64,000 nt of DNA from MAG-120531 sp038125995 (GTDB lineage: Bacteria; Bacteroidota; Bacteroidia; Flavobacteriales; Flavobacteriaceae). The DNA lies in NCBI GenBank assembly GCA_038125995.1, contig JAYPEX010000004.1, forward strand, positions 93,634 to 157,633, written 5' to 3'. A program made the translations under genes and the position numbers. Shown in pieces: positions 26,268 through 35,165 of the stretch (positions within the stretch are counted from its first letter, which is position 1; every line of letters starts with the position of its first letter). The notes below the pieces were generated by a model, which worked only from the letters and a program-made list of their open reading frames with translations, was not told where the DNA came from and did no database searches.

Positions 26268-26780
26268 ATGAAATTAATTTACACTCTAGTCATTAGTCTT
26301 ATGATAGGAGCGCTTCAACAAATCCAAGCTCAAGAAATCAATTGGATGAGTTGGAATGAGGCTGTTGCACTTCAAAACTCTGAAGAAAACCCAAAAAAAA
26401 TGTTTATCGATGTATACACTGACTGGTGTAAATGGTGTAAAGTAATGGACCAGAATACCTTTCAAAATCCAAAAGTTGCGACCTATATGAATGAGAATTT
26501 TTATATGGTAAAGTTCGACGCTGAAGGAAAAACTCCCATCACTTATGATGGAAAAGTATTTAAGTTTGTTCCTAATGGAAGAAGTGGTTATCACGAACTT
26601 GCGCTAGCGCTTCTTCAAGGAAAACTCAGCTACCCAACTGTCGTTTTTTTAGATGAACAACAGAAAATGCTGACACCCCTAACGGGATATCAAGAAGTCG
26701 ATCCCTTTTTAAAGGTTGCTGTCTACTTTGGTGATGATATCTACAAAACAAAAGATTGGCCCACTTACGCAGGCCAATAA
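26268..26780 (+). CDS. Secreted thioredoxin-fold protein
   Basis: A 170-residue exported protein (signal peptide ending QAQ) with a thioredoxin fold: FIDVYTDWCKWCKVMD carries the CKWC redox pair and YPTVVFLDE the cis-Pro. It resembles the DUF255/thioredoxin_7 group of periplasmic disulfide reductants. The partner is unknown. It stands alone between the lysA terminator and the convergent guaB. Confidence 0.9.
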   Translation: MKLIYTLVISLMIGALQQIQAQEINWMSWNEAVALQNSEENPKKMFIDVYTDWCKWCKVMDQNTFQNPKVATYMNENFYMVKFDAEGKTPITYDGKVFKFVPNGRSGYHELALALLQGKLSYPTVVFLDEQQKMLTPLTGYQEVDPFLKVAVYFGDDIYKTKDWPTYAGQ

Positions 26781-26810
26781 CTTTCTAAGATCATATTATT
26801 CAAGTAATTT

Positions 26811-28283
26811 CTATCTACTGTAGTTAGGAGACTCTTTGGTAATGGTTACATCATGTGGATGTGATTCGTGTATTCCACTTGCTGTAATTTTTACAAATCT
26901 TGAAGATTCTTTAAGTGTTGGAATATCTTTAGCTCCACAGTATCCCATACCCGCTTTTAAACCACCTACGAATTGGTGAATACTCTCAAAGAGTTCTCCT
27001 TTGTAAGGAACTCTACCTACAATTCCCTCTGGTACAAGTTTTTTGATATCGTCTTCTACATCTTGGAAATAACGGTCTTTAGACCCTTGTTTCATCGCTT
27101 CAACAGAACCCATACCTCTGTAAGACTTAAACTTACGACCTTCGTAGATAATCGTTTCTCCAGGTGATTCTTTAGTTCCTGCTAATAGTGATCCGAGCAT
27201 GACACAGTCAGCTCCTGCTGCTATAGCTTTTGGAATATCTCCTGTATAACGGATTCCTCCATCTGCAATCACTGGAACACCGGTTCCTTTAATCGCATCT
27301 GCTACTTCGAGAACCGCTGAAAACTGAGGAAAACCTACACCTGCAACGACACGAGTCGTACAAATTGAACCTGGTCCAATTCCAACCTTAACGGCATCTG
27401 CACCTGCTTCAACTAAATACTTAGCTGCTTCGGCAGTTGCGATGTTTCCGACAACAACATCAATTTGAGGAAACTTAGACTTCACTTCTTTAAGTACACT
27501 TACGACTCCTTTGGTATGCCCGTGAGCAGTATCGATAATAATCGCATCCACTCCAGCATTGACAAGTGCCTCTGCTCGATCGACTGCATCTCCAGTAACT
27601 CCAATTGCAGCAGCTACTCTCAATCTACCGTATTCATCCTTATTAGCAATCGGTTTTTGACCGAGCTTGGTGATATCTCTAAAAGTGATTAATCCAATCA
27701 GTTTGTTGTCATCATCGACAACAGGAAGTTTTTCAATTTTGTGCTTCTTTAAAATAGCCTCAGCCTGAGTTAAAGAAGTTCCAGCTGAAGCTGTCACAAT
27801 ATGCTCAGAAGTCATTACTTCTGAGATCTTTTTGTCGTTTTTCTTTTCAAAACGCAAATCTCTATTAGTAACAATCCCCAATAATTTCTTATGATCATCT
27901 ACTACTGGAATTCCTCCAATACTGTATTCTCTCATTGCGTCATTAGCATCCTTTACTGTAGCACTTATAGGTAGTGTTACTGGATCGATAATCATTCCAC
28001 TTTCAGCTCTTTTAACTTTACGAACTTTTAGGGCTTGTTGTTCAATAGTCATGTTTTTATGCAACACTCCAATACCACCCTCTCTGGCCATAGCAATAGC
28101 CATTTTAGATTCAGTAACAGTATCCATCGCTGCAGAAACAATAGGAACATTAAGGCTAATGTTTTTAGTGAATTTTGATTCGATAGACACTTCTCTTGGA
28201 AGTATTTCCGAATACGCTGGAATTAATAGAACGTCGTCGTAAGTTAGACCTTCTCCAATAATTTTATTTTGATGAGCTTCCAT
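26811..28283 (-). CDS. guaB: IMP dehydrogenase
   Basis: Oxidises IMP to XMP, the first committed step to GMP. The 490 residues comprise a TIM barrel interrupted by a CBS pair (about 95-210). Catalytic Cys is in GPGSICTTR; the flap appears as YRGMGSVEAM. The Arg-Tyr region and the GLKAGMGYCG end are typical. A -7 box lies about 24 bp upstream of the ATG. Transcribed on its own, convergent with the thioredoxin gene. Confidence 0.98.
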   Translation of the reverse strand: MEAHQNKIIGEGLTYDDVLLIPAYSEILPREVSIESKFTKNISLNVPIVSAAMDTVTESKMAIAMAREGGIGVLHKNMTIEQQALKVRKVKRAESGMIIDPVTLPISATVKDANDAMREYSIGGIPVVDDHKKLLGIVTNRDLRFEKKNDKKISEVMTSEHIVTASAGTSLTQAEAILKKHKIEKLPVVDDDNKLIGLITFRDITKLGQKPIANKDEYGRLRVAAAIGVTGDAVDRAEALVNAGVDAIIIDTAHGHTKGVVSVLKEVKSKFPQIDVVVGNIATAEAAKYLVEAGADAVKVGIGPGSICTTRVVAGVGFPQFSAVLEVADAIKGTGVPVIADGGIRYTGDIPKAIAAGADCVMLGSLLAGTKESPGETIIYEGRKFKSYRGMGSVEAMKQGSKDRYFQDVEDDIKKLVPEGIVGRVPYKGELFESIHQFVGGLKAGMGYCGAKDIPTLKESSRFVKITASGIHESHPHDVTITKESPNYSR

Positions 28284-28306
28284 GGCAATTAAGGATTAAT
28301 TGCGTG

Positions 28307-28314
28307 CAAATATA
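28307..28314 (-). promoter_or_regulatory. Promoter -7 box for guaB
   Basis: TATATTTG on the minus strand matches TAnnTTTG, 23 bp before the ATG. No clear -33 element. Confidence 0.5.
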
Positions 28315-28332
28315 CATATAAAAAATAAGTTT

Positions 28333-29199
28333 TTAATGGTATTTGTTAAATAAGTCTGAAGCTTTGTTATGTGCCGCTTCGAATGCCATCCAATTGACAC
28401 CTGTATCTAATTTGTGTTTCGAACAAAAAGAGAGAATTTTTTCAGTAGGCATATTACCTGTTAAAGCATCCATAGCCATAGGACAACCACCAAATCCCTG
28501 AATAGCTCCATCAAAGCGCCTACAACCACCTAAATACGCTGCTTCAACTTTGGGTTTCCAAAACTTCGGATGGGTGTGTAAATGCGCTCCAAACTCAATT
28601 TGTGGATACATCGGAATCAAACGCTCAAAAAGGGATTGAATATCCTCTGTTTTTGCAGTGCCAACCGTATCTGAAAGTGAAATTATTTGAACGCCGATCG
28701 AATCGAGTGTTGAAACCCAAGAAGCGACAATCTCAGTATTCCAAGGATCTCCATAAGGATTACCAAAGCCCATTGATAAATAGGTGACAACCTCTTTATT
28801 CTTTTCTGACGCTAAATCAACAATCTTTTTTAAAACGACTACAGACTCCTCAATACTCTTATGAGTGTTTCTCATCTGAAAATTTTCAGAAATGGAAAAA
28901 GGATAACCCAAATAATCAATCTCTGGGTATTGTAAAGCTTCTTCTGCCCCCCTTTCGTTAGCCACAATTGACAATAGTTTAGTTTTGGTTTTAGATAAAT
29001 CCAAGTCTTTTAAAACCTGGGAAGTATCACTCATTTGTGGGATTGCTTTAGGTGATACAAAAGAACCAAAGTCAAGAGTGTGAAAGTTGCAGTTTAATAG
29101 TGATTGTAGATAATTCACTTTATCAGAGGTCGGTATAAAAGCTTTGATGCCTTGCATGGCATCTCTGGGACATTCAATTATACGCAGTGAATTCTTCAT
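28333..29199 (-). CDS. Hydroxymethylglutaryl-CoA lyase
   Basis: Cleaves HMG-CoA to acetyl-CoA and acetoacetate, the end of leucine degradation. The 288 residues carry ECPRDAMQG near the N-terminus (catalytic Arg region), SLSDTVGTA, the metal-binding HLHTHP and the family signature GFGGCPMA with its catalytic Cys. The opening motif differs slightly from the usual GPRDGLQ form. It is the last of a probable operon with pyrD and the LysE exporter. Confidence 0.93.
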   Translation of the reverse strand: MKNSLRIIECPRDAMQGIKAFIPTSDKVNYLQSLLNCNFHTLDFGSFVSPKAIPQMSDTSQVLKDLDLSKTKTKLLSIVANERGAEEALQYPEIDYLGYPFSISENFQMRNTHKSIEESVVVLKKIVDLASEKNKEVVTYLSMGFGNPYGDPWNTEIVASWVSTLDSIGVQIISLSDTVGTAKTEDIQSLFERLIPMYPQIEFGAHLHTHPKFWKPKVEAAYLGGCRRFDGAIQGFGGCPMAMDALTGNMPTEKILSFCSKHKLDTGVNWMAFEAAHNKASDLFNKYH

Positions 29200-29215
29200 T
29201 TGGTTGATTCCTAGC

Positions 29216-29854
29216 TTAAAAATAGGAATAAAAATGAGACCAAAGAATATAAAACGCTATAAGAATAAACACTGAAATTTGAATCCATTTGATCCAAAAC
29301 AACTGAGCGTTTGTAGCGCTAAATTTATAAAGCATAGAAGCCATTAAGGCAATGATTGAAAAAACTATAAAAGTAATCAATGCAAAAATGAGTCCCAAAA
29401 AGATAAATTGATTACTAACGCTAATGGAATTAGAAAATAAAAATGCAGGGAAAAATGCCAAAAAAAAGATCCCAACTTTAGGATTGAGCACATTCATAAC
29501 TACTCCCTTTTTATAAGATTGAATCAGACTTAATTTAGGTGCATTGGATTGCTTTAAATCGATTTGAATTTCAGATCCGTAAACATTATAAGCTAAGTAA
29601 AGTAAATAAATAGCTCCAAATACAATGATCATCGAATAGATGAATTCGCTATTCTTTATGAGTGCTGAGACCCCAAAAGCAACCAATAGGGTATGCACCA
29701 AACATCCACTTACCAATCCAAGAACTGTAGCAAGTCCGTGTTTTTTTCCATAAGACAAGCTTTGAATAGCTACAAAGATATTATCGGGTCCTGGCATCAG
29801 TGCGAGCAAAATCACATTCACCGCAAATATCGATACGATCTTTAGAGTCAACAT
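29216..29854 (-). CDS. LysE/RhtB-family amino acid exporter
   Basis: A 212-residue membrane protein with about six helices and the LysE signature MPGPDNIFVAIQSLSYGKKHGL near residue 20. Family members export amino acids such as lysine, threonine or homoserine lactones; the substrate is not predictable. Its start lies 3 bp after the pyrD stop. Confidence 0.93.
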   Translation of the reverse strand: MLTLKIVSIFAVNVILLALMPGPDNIFVAIQSLSYGKKHGLATVLGLVSGCLVHTLLVAFGVSALIKNSEFIYSMIIVFGAIYLLYLAYNVYGSEIQIDLKQSNAPKLSLIQSYKKGVVMNVLNPKVGIFFLAFFPAFLFSNSISVSNQFIFLGLIFALITFIVFSIIALMASMLYKFSATNAQLFWIKWIQISVFILIAFYILWSHFYSYF

Positions 29855-29857
29855 AGT

Positions 29858-30892
29858 TTATCGTCTCAACAGTGCTTTGTTTATTTTCTTAATAAGAGCT
29901 GGGCCTTCGTAAACAAATCCAGTCCAAAGCTGAACCAGTGATGCTCCTGCTTCTAATTTTTCAAGTGCATCCTCAGCGCTGTGAATTCCTCCAACTCCAA
30001 TGATTGGAAAACTTCCATTTGATTTTTGATGTAAGAATCGAATCACCTCAGTAGAACGCTCCTTTAAAGGTTTACCACTAAGACCTCCAGCCTCTTCTAT
30101 TAGTTTCTTATCAGATGCTAGACACTCCCTTGACAAAGTAGTATTAGTTGCGATAACTCCATCAATCTTAGTTTCATTGACGATATCAACAATATCCATT
30201 AACTGATCATCTGTAAGGTCAGGAGCAATTTTAAGCAAAATTGGTTTTGGTGTTAATGAATCATTTTTAGCAATAATCTCATTTTCTTCTTTAAGCGCTA
30301 AAAGTATCTTGCTGAGTGGTTTCTTGTCTTGAAGTTCTCTCAATCCAGGTGTGTTTGGAGAACTAACATTAACCACAAAATAATCCACGTAGTCAAAAAG
30401 AGCTCTAAAACAATAGATGTAATCATCCACTGCTTTCTCATTTGGAGTTATTTTATTCTTTCCAATATTTCCACCAATCAGTACATTCTTGTTTTTCTTT
30501 AGCTTGCGGACAGCAACATCAACACCTTTATTGTTAAATCCCATTCGATTGATTATTGCTTGATCTTTTTTTAATCGAAACAACCGTTTTTTATCGTTAC
30601 CAGGTTGTGGTTTTGGAGTCAGTGTTCCGATTTCAATAAAACCAAAACCCAAGTCCGATAGCTCTTTATACATTTCAGCATTCTTATCAAATCCTGCTGC
30701 TAAACCTACTGGGTTTTTAAATCGAACACCAAAGACTTCTCTTTCCAAGTCAGGGTCTTCAAACTGATTCAAACTCCTAACTAAAGGTCTTAATCCTATT
30801 GATGAGGACAATTTTAATAGAAAAGCTACAATGTGGTGAACTCGCTCGGGATCGAGCATAAAGAATAGAGGACGAATACTTCTTTTATACAT
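29858..30892 (-). CDS. pyrD: Dihydroorotate dehydrogenase (quinone), class 2
   Basis: Oxidises dihydroorotate to orotate in pyrimidine synthesis, passing electrons to quinones. The 344 residues have the class 2 N-terminal membrane-contact helix (LDPERVHHIVAFLLKL), NPVGLAAGFDKNAE, NRMGFNNKG, NVSSPNTPGLR (catalytic Ser region), LKIAPDL and IGVGGI. No pyrK-like partner is nearby, as expected for class 2. Confidence 0.97.
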   Translation of the reverse strand: MYKRSIRPLFFMLDPERVHHIVAFLLKLSSSIGLRPLVRSLNQFEDPDLEREVFGVRFKNPVGLAAGFDKNAEMYKELSDLGFGFIEIGTLTPKPQPGNDKKRLFRLKKDQAIINRMGFNNKGVDVAVRKLKKNKNVLIGGNIGKNKITPNEKAVDDYIYCFRALFDYVDYFVVNVSSPNTPGLRELQDKKPLSKILLALKEENEIIAKNDSLTPKPILLKIAPDLTDDQLMDIVDIVNETKIDGVIATNTTLSRECLASDKKLIEEAGGLSGKPLKERSTEVIRFLHQKSNGSFPIIGVGGIHSAEDALEKLEAGASLVQLWTGFVYEGPALIKKINKALLRR

Positions 30893-30915
30893 ACAGTAAA
30901 ATTACAATAAACGAT

Positions 30916-30945
30916 TAAAAAAAAAGCAACCAAATGGTTGCTTTT
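30916..30945 (-). terminator. Intrinsic terminator after yajC
   Basis: AAAAGCAACC (30922-30931) pairs with GGTTGCTTTT (30936-30945) around a 4-base loop. On the minus strand it is followed by a long T run (30916-30925). Confidence 0.85.
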
Positions 30946-30963
30946 AAAACTTAAATGAAGATT

Positions 30964-31242
30964 TTAACTCTTGCTTTGTTTTTTACTCATATCCATGGAA
31001 ATAGCAGATCGATCAAACTTAATCTTTCCAGCCATGGTTTCAATAACACATGAATTATCTGCATCATTAAGTTCTACAATCTTTCCGTACATTCCACTTT
31101 TAGTCACTACTTTATCACCTTTAGATAAACTACTGGCAAAAGCCTTTTCTTGTTTTTGCTTTTTGATCTGAGGGCGAATCATAAAAAAATACGCCACTGC
31201 AATGATCATAAACATTGGCAAAAACTGGTTTAAATTCTCCAT
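30964..31242 (-). CDS. yajC: Preprotein translocase subunit YajC
   Basis: A 92-residue SecDF-associated protein: one N-terminal membrane helix (FLPMFMIIAVAYFFMIRPQ) with the signature FFMIRPQIKKQK, then a small soluble domain (SLSKGDKVVTKSGMYGKIV). In the same direction upstream are DUF1573 and nusB, a neighbourhood I recall as common in Bacteroidota. Confidence 0.97.
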   Translation of the reverse strand: MENLNQFLPMFMIIAVAYFFMIRPQIKKQKQEKAFASSLSKGDKVVTKSGMYGKIVELNDADNSCVIETMAGKIKFDRSAISMDMSKKQSKS

Positions 31243-31269
31243 TGAATACTTTTTAAAATTTATTTATAA

Positions 31270-31725
31270 TTAGTTAGCCATTGCGTTTTTAGGAACTACA
31301 AAGGCGTGAATTTGTAGGATTTCTTCTCCAGAAGCCGTATTGGTTTGAACACGAATCGTCTTGGTAACTTTATTCATACCAGACCCGTTAAACTTCACAG
31401 TTAGATTTCCTTTTTCACCTGGAGCGATAGGAGTGTTTTTTGGATATTCTGGAATGGTACATCCACAGCTGCTTGTGGCGTTCGTAATGATCAGTGGAGC
31501 ATCTCCAGTATTGGTAAAAGTAAACACTGTTTCCTGAGGAGCATTTTGTTGAATTTCTCCGAAATCGTGAACTTTTTTATCAAAAGACATAACAGCCATA
31601 TTCGACTGAGACTGTGCTGATGTAACTTCAGTTTGATCGATGTTCATTTTCTGTGTGGTTTTGTCTTTGCAAGATGTAAAACCAACAAGTCCAATTAATC
31701 CTACTATTAATAATGCTTTTTTCAT
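31270..31725 (-). CDS. DUF1573 lipoprotein
   Basis: A 151-residue exported protein with a lipobox (VGFTSC, Cys19). The DUF1573 domain, an Ig-like beta-sandwich (KKVHDFGEIQQ, FTNTGDAPLIITNATSSCGCTIP, LTVKFNGSGMNKVTKTI), covers residues 48-147. The conserved CGC motif is present. The family is abundant in Bacteroidota but its role is unclear. Confidence 0.92.
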   Translation of the reverse strand: MKKALLIVGLIGLVGFTSCKDKTTQKMNIDQTEVTSAQSQSNMAVMSFDKKVHDFGEIQQNAPQETVFTFTNTGDAPLIITNATSSCGCTIPEYPKNTPIAPGEKGNLTVKFNGSGMNKVTKTIRVQTNTASGEEILQIHAFVVPKNAMAN

Positions 31726-31768
31726 TGTGTTATTTGCTTTTTAAGTTCATCGGCTAAAATTATAAAAA

Positions 31769-32713
31769 TTATAGTAAACCTCTACCGCTTTTCTTTAGTT
31801 TTCCACTTTCTTTTAATTCATTGGAAACAGTATCCAAAATTCCATTGATGAATATACTACTCTTTGGTGAGGAATACTCCTTAGCAATCTCTAAATATTC
31901 GTTTAAACTCACTCGAACTGGGATCGATGGAAAATTCATAAATTCACATATCGCCATTTGAAGAAGTATCGCATCTAAATCAGCGATACGTTCTTTATCC
32001 CAATTAGCAGTTTTGTCCACATATTGCTGAATTAGTTCTTCAGATTTAAGACTGCATTTTCTCAATAAATTTAATCCATAATCTAAATCTTCCTGATCTA
32101 CCTTGAGTGCAGGTAGTAAACTCTCTGAAGAATAATCCGTTAATTTCTTTAATTTTTTTAGCAAGAAGGTATTGACTAAAGGTAGATCATCAATCCATGT
32201 CAATTGATCGTCTTCTAAAAACTCGTATAATTTTTCGTTAGGAGCGATGATGTTTTTAAAAATGGCTACAATAAAATCTCTATCGGTATCAAAGCTGATT
32301 TCATCAGACTCCATGTAGTTTTTATAGACATCGCTAGAGGTAATTTCTCTAAACAATAGCTTTACATACTCAGGATTTAGATACCAAATTTTCAGCTTCT
32401 TCGACTCAATGGTTTCCAAAAGAAAGTTATCTTCTGAAAGAAGTTTCAATACAGCATTATCCGCAAATTTAGAAGGATTTTTAAAGTTGGTAATTGTTTC
32501 TTTAATGTATTTTTTTGAGCTGACTTCTAATTGATTTTCAGCCATTGCTTTAAGTTCTAAAAGGAGTGCTAACAAGGAAGTGTAGAGCGTAAACATATTA
32601 GCCATACTCTTTTGCAGAAACAATTCTTGATCCTTTAAATTGCTATCTTTTGAATGTTGTAACGCATAGATCCCCTGCATTACTTTTACTCTAATATGCC
32701 TTCTTGTTAACAT
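31769..32713 (-). CDS. nusB: Transcription antitermination factor NusB, long form
   Basis: With NusE/S10 it binds boxA and supports rRNA antitermination. At 314 residues it is about twice the E. coli length. The NusB fold lies in the C-terminal half (ANWDKERIADLDAILLQMAICEF, IPVRVSLNEYLEIAKEYSS). The N-terminus MLTRRHIRVKVMQGIYAL is NusB-like, so the extra residues form an insertion. The ATG at 32713 is chosen over one at 32749, because that leads into this N-terminus and a -7 box lies at 32747-32754. Confidence 0.92.
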   Translation of the reverse strand: MLTRRHIRVKVMQGIYALQHSKDSNLKDQELFLQKSMANMFTLYTSLLALLLELKAMAENQLEVSSKKYIKETITNFKNPSKFADNAVLKLLSEDNFLLETIESKKLKIWYLNPEYVKLLFREITSSDVYKNYMESDEISFDTDRDFIVAIFKNIIAPNEKLYEFLEDDQLTWIDDLPLVNTFLLKKLKKLTDYSSESLLPALKVDQEDLDYGLNLLRKCSLKSEELIQQYVDKTANWDKERIADLDAILLQMAICEFMNFPSIPVRVSLNEYLEIAKEYSSPKSSIFINGILDTVSNELKESGKLKKSGRGLL

Positions 32714-32746
32714 GTATAAGAACTTATTTTTAAAACAATTTAAATG

Positions 32747-32780
32747 CAAAAATAATACATTATTGCAGAATACGAGTCAA
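32747..32780 (-). promoter_or_regulatory. Promoter for nusB
   Basis: On the minus strand TTG (32780-32778), 23 bp spacer, then TATTTTTG (32754-32747), 33 bp before the ATG at 32713. Confidence 0.6.
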
Positions 32781-32832
32781 ATATCTACACAAATAAATTT
32801 AAAGCAATTCCTCTGATTTCATACAAACCTCC

Positions 32833-32840
32833 TATATTTG
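32833..32840 (+). promoter_or_regulatory. Promoter -7 box for the ABC exporter
   Basis: TATATTTG matches TAnnTTTG, 32 bp before the ATG at 32873. Confidence 0.5.
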
Positions 32841-32872
32841 TTACTTGTTTATTTCAGCACCAAAGACATTCG

Positions 32873-34633
32873 ATGAAATCCCTAAAACACCTCAATAAAT
32901 ACTTCTTAAAATACAAAACAAAATTGCTGTTAGGTATTGTAATTACAATAATTGCAAGGGTATTTTCATTGATCATGCCTCCAATGGTCAACAAGTCTGT
33001 AAAAGCTGTCGAAGTGTTTTTGAGTTCTCCTGATGCAACTACTGCCGATATTAAGTCAACTCTTTTAAATTACATACTTATCATCATAGGAGCTGCTTTG
33101 CTCTCTGGTTTTTTTACTTTTTTAATGAGACAAACGATTATAAACGTTTCACGTTATGTTGAGGCTGATTTAAAAGACGAAGTGTTTAAACAGTATCAAA
33201 AGCTACATCTTAGTTTTTACAAGAATAACAGAACTGGAGATTTGATGAATCGAATCAGCGAAGATGTTTCACAGGTCAGAATGTATGTAGGACCTGCCCT
33301 GATGTACGGAATTCAAACCATTACGTTATTTGTTTGTTTGATTCCACTGATGTTCCTCAAAGAACCCACGCTGGCTACCTATACGCTACTCCCTTTACCA
33401 ATATTGTCAGTGCTGATTTATAAGATTTCACAAATCATTCACAAGAAATCTACTGTAGTTCAGGAGTTTTTATCGAAACTATCCACCTTTACTCAGGAAT
33501 CCTTTTCAGGAATTTCAGTTATTAAAGCCTATGGAATTGAACAAAATGTGAATGAAGAGCTCTCCCTATTGGCAGAAGAAGGAAAAACTAAAAGTATCGA
33601 TCTTGCCAAAGTACAAGCTTGGTTTTTTCCATTGATGTTACTTCTGATAGGGATTAGTAATCTATTTGTCATTTTTATTGGTGGAAAACGCTATATCGAA
33701 GGAGAAATTGAATCTGTTGGATTGATTTTAGAGTTCATTATCTATGTTAACATGCTCACCTGGCCAGTAGCCATTGTGGGATGGTTGTCATCCATTGTTC
33801 AAAGAGCTGAAGCATCTCAAAAGAGAATCAACGAATTTTTAAGTGTAGTTCCAGATATCTTAGATAAAGAAGGTGCAATCGAAAAAGATCTAGAAGGTGA
33901 AATCGTATTTGACAAAGTAAGTTTTACCTATCCAGATACTGGAATAAAAGCTTTGGATGAAGTTAGTTTTACCATTTCTAAAGGACAAACAATAACCGTT
34001 CTTGGAAAAACGGGTGCTGGAAAATCCACCCTTATCGATTTAATCAGCAGAATGTACGATGTCGATTCAGGTGTAATCACCATCGACGGGGAACCCATCC
34101 AAAATATTGCATTAGATTCCCTTCGAAAAGCGATGGGTGTCGTTCCTCAAGAAGCCTTTTTGTTTTCAAACTCTATTGCTTTTAATATAGGATTTGGAAC
34201 CAAACAAGCTACTCAAGAAGCTATTGAGACAGTCGCTAAAAAAGCAGCTGTTCACCAAAATATCATCGAATTCAACAAAGGATATGATACGATTTTAGGG
34301 GAGCGTGGTATCACTCTTAGTGGTGGTCAAAAGCAACGGGTATCAATTGCAAGAGCTCTAATTAAAGATCCTAAAATATTTCTTTTTGACGATTGCTTAT
34401 CTGCAGTAGATACAGAAACAGAAGAAATTATCCTCAAAAATATCAAAGAATCCTCAAAAGACAAGACTACTCTAATCGTTTCTCACAGAGTGTCATCTGC
34501 ACTGAACGCCGATAAAATTATTGTAATGTCTGAAGGTAAAATAGAACAACAAGGAACTCACAATGAACTACTTGCAAAAGAGGGCTATTACAAATCCCTT
34601 TACGAAGCTCAATCAAGCTCAAAAGAAAATTAA
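32873..34633 (+). CDS. ABC exporter, fused permease and ATPase (MsbA/LmrA type)
   Basis: A 586-residue half-transporter. Six membrane helices cover about 1-320; the ATPase follows with Walker A LGKTGAGKST, signature LSGGQKQR, Walker B IFLFDDCLSAVD and switch His in VSHRVSSA. In Bacteroidota such genes often sit beside nusB. Candidate cargos are lipids or drugs; none can be assigned. It is divergent from nusB. Confidence 0.95.
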   Translation: MKSLKHLNKYFLKYKTKLLLGIVITIIARVFSLIMPPMVNKSVKAVEVFLSSPDATTADIKSTLLNYILIIIGAALLSGFFTFLMRQTIINVSRYVEADLKDEVFKQYQKLHLSFYKNNRTGDLMNRISEDVSQVRMYVGPALMYGIQTITLFVCLIPLMFLKEPTLATYTLLPLPILSVLIYKISQIIHKKSTVVQEFLSKLSTFTQESFSGISVIKAYGIEQNVNEELSLLAEEGKTKSIDLAKVQAWFFPLMLLLIGISNLFVIFIGGKRYIEGEIESVGLILEFIIYVNMLTWPVAIVGWLSSIVQRAEASQKRINEFLSVVPDILDKEGAIEKDLEGEIVFDKVSFTYPDTGIKALDEVSFTISKGQTITVLGKTGAGKSTLIDLISRMYDVDSGVITIDGEPIQNIALDSLRKAMGVVPQEAFLFSNSIAFNIGFGTKQATQEAIETVAKKAAVHQNIIEFNKGYDTILGERGITLSGGQKQRVSIARALIKDPKIFLFDDCLSAVDTETEEIILKNIKESSKDKTTLIVSHRVSSALNADKIIVMSEGKIEQQGTHNELLAKEGYYKSLYEAQSSSKEN

Positions 34634-34705
34634 AATTCTGTTGTTCGTATCCCTTTTTTTTTACAAATTTGAACCTATAACTGTTATCTAAACAAGATTA
34701 GGAAA

Positions 34706-35083
34706 ATGGAACAAGAAGAAATATACTCTAAAGTATTGAGAGCAGGAAGAAGGACTTACTTCTTCGATGTAAGAGAAACAAAAGCTGGGGATTATTATTT
34801 AACAATCACAGAGAGCAAGAAATTCACCCATGAAGATGGATCGTTTCACTATAAGAAACACAAAATATATCTATACAAAGAAGACTTCGATTCATTCAAA
34901 GAATTGACTGCTGAAATGATGGATTATATTGTAGACCGTAAGGGAGAGGAAGTCATATCTGAACGTCATCAAAAGGATTTCAAAAAAGAATCGGATGAAC
35001 AAGAAGATGAATTTTCAGAAGTAGTTTCCCAAAGCGCGACAGACACTTCTAGTTTTACCGATGTTGATTTTGACGATATTTAA
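34706..35083 (+). CDS. DUF3276 / PUR-alpha-like protein
   Basis: A 125-residue protein of the bacterial PUR-alpha family (EEIYSKVLRAGRRTYFFDVRE, then DYYLTITESKK and KHKIYLYKEDFDSF). PUR repeats bind single-stranded nucleic acid in eukaryotes, and the Borrelia homologue binds DNA and RNA. The tail after residue 85 is acidic and disordered. It is followed by a strong terminator. Confidence 0.92.
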   Translation: MEQEEIYSKVLRAGRRTYFFDVRETKAGDYYLTITESKKFTHEDGSFHYKKHKIYLYKEDFDSFKELTAEMMDYIVDRKGEEVISERHQKDFKKESDEQEDEFSEVVSQSATDTSSFTDVDFDDI

Positions 35084-35109
35084 AAGATTTAAAAAAAATA
35101 ATTGATTGT

Positions 35110-35142
35110 AAAGGCCTCTTTTTAGAGGCCTTTCTTTATTTT
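35110..35142 (+). terminator. Intrinsic terminator after DUF3276
   Basis: AAAGGCCTCT (35110-35119) pairs perfectly with AGAGGCCTTT (35124-35133) around TTTT, followed by a T-rich tract. Confidence 0.9.
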
Positions 35143-35165
35143 TATGACAAACTATATTATTGATC

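Noticed and set aside
32714..32749. Longer NusB from an ATG at 32749
   Set aside because: A -7 box overlaps that position, and the known N-terminus MLTRRHIR starts at 32713.
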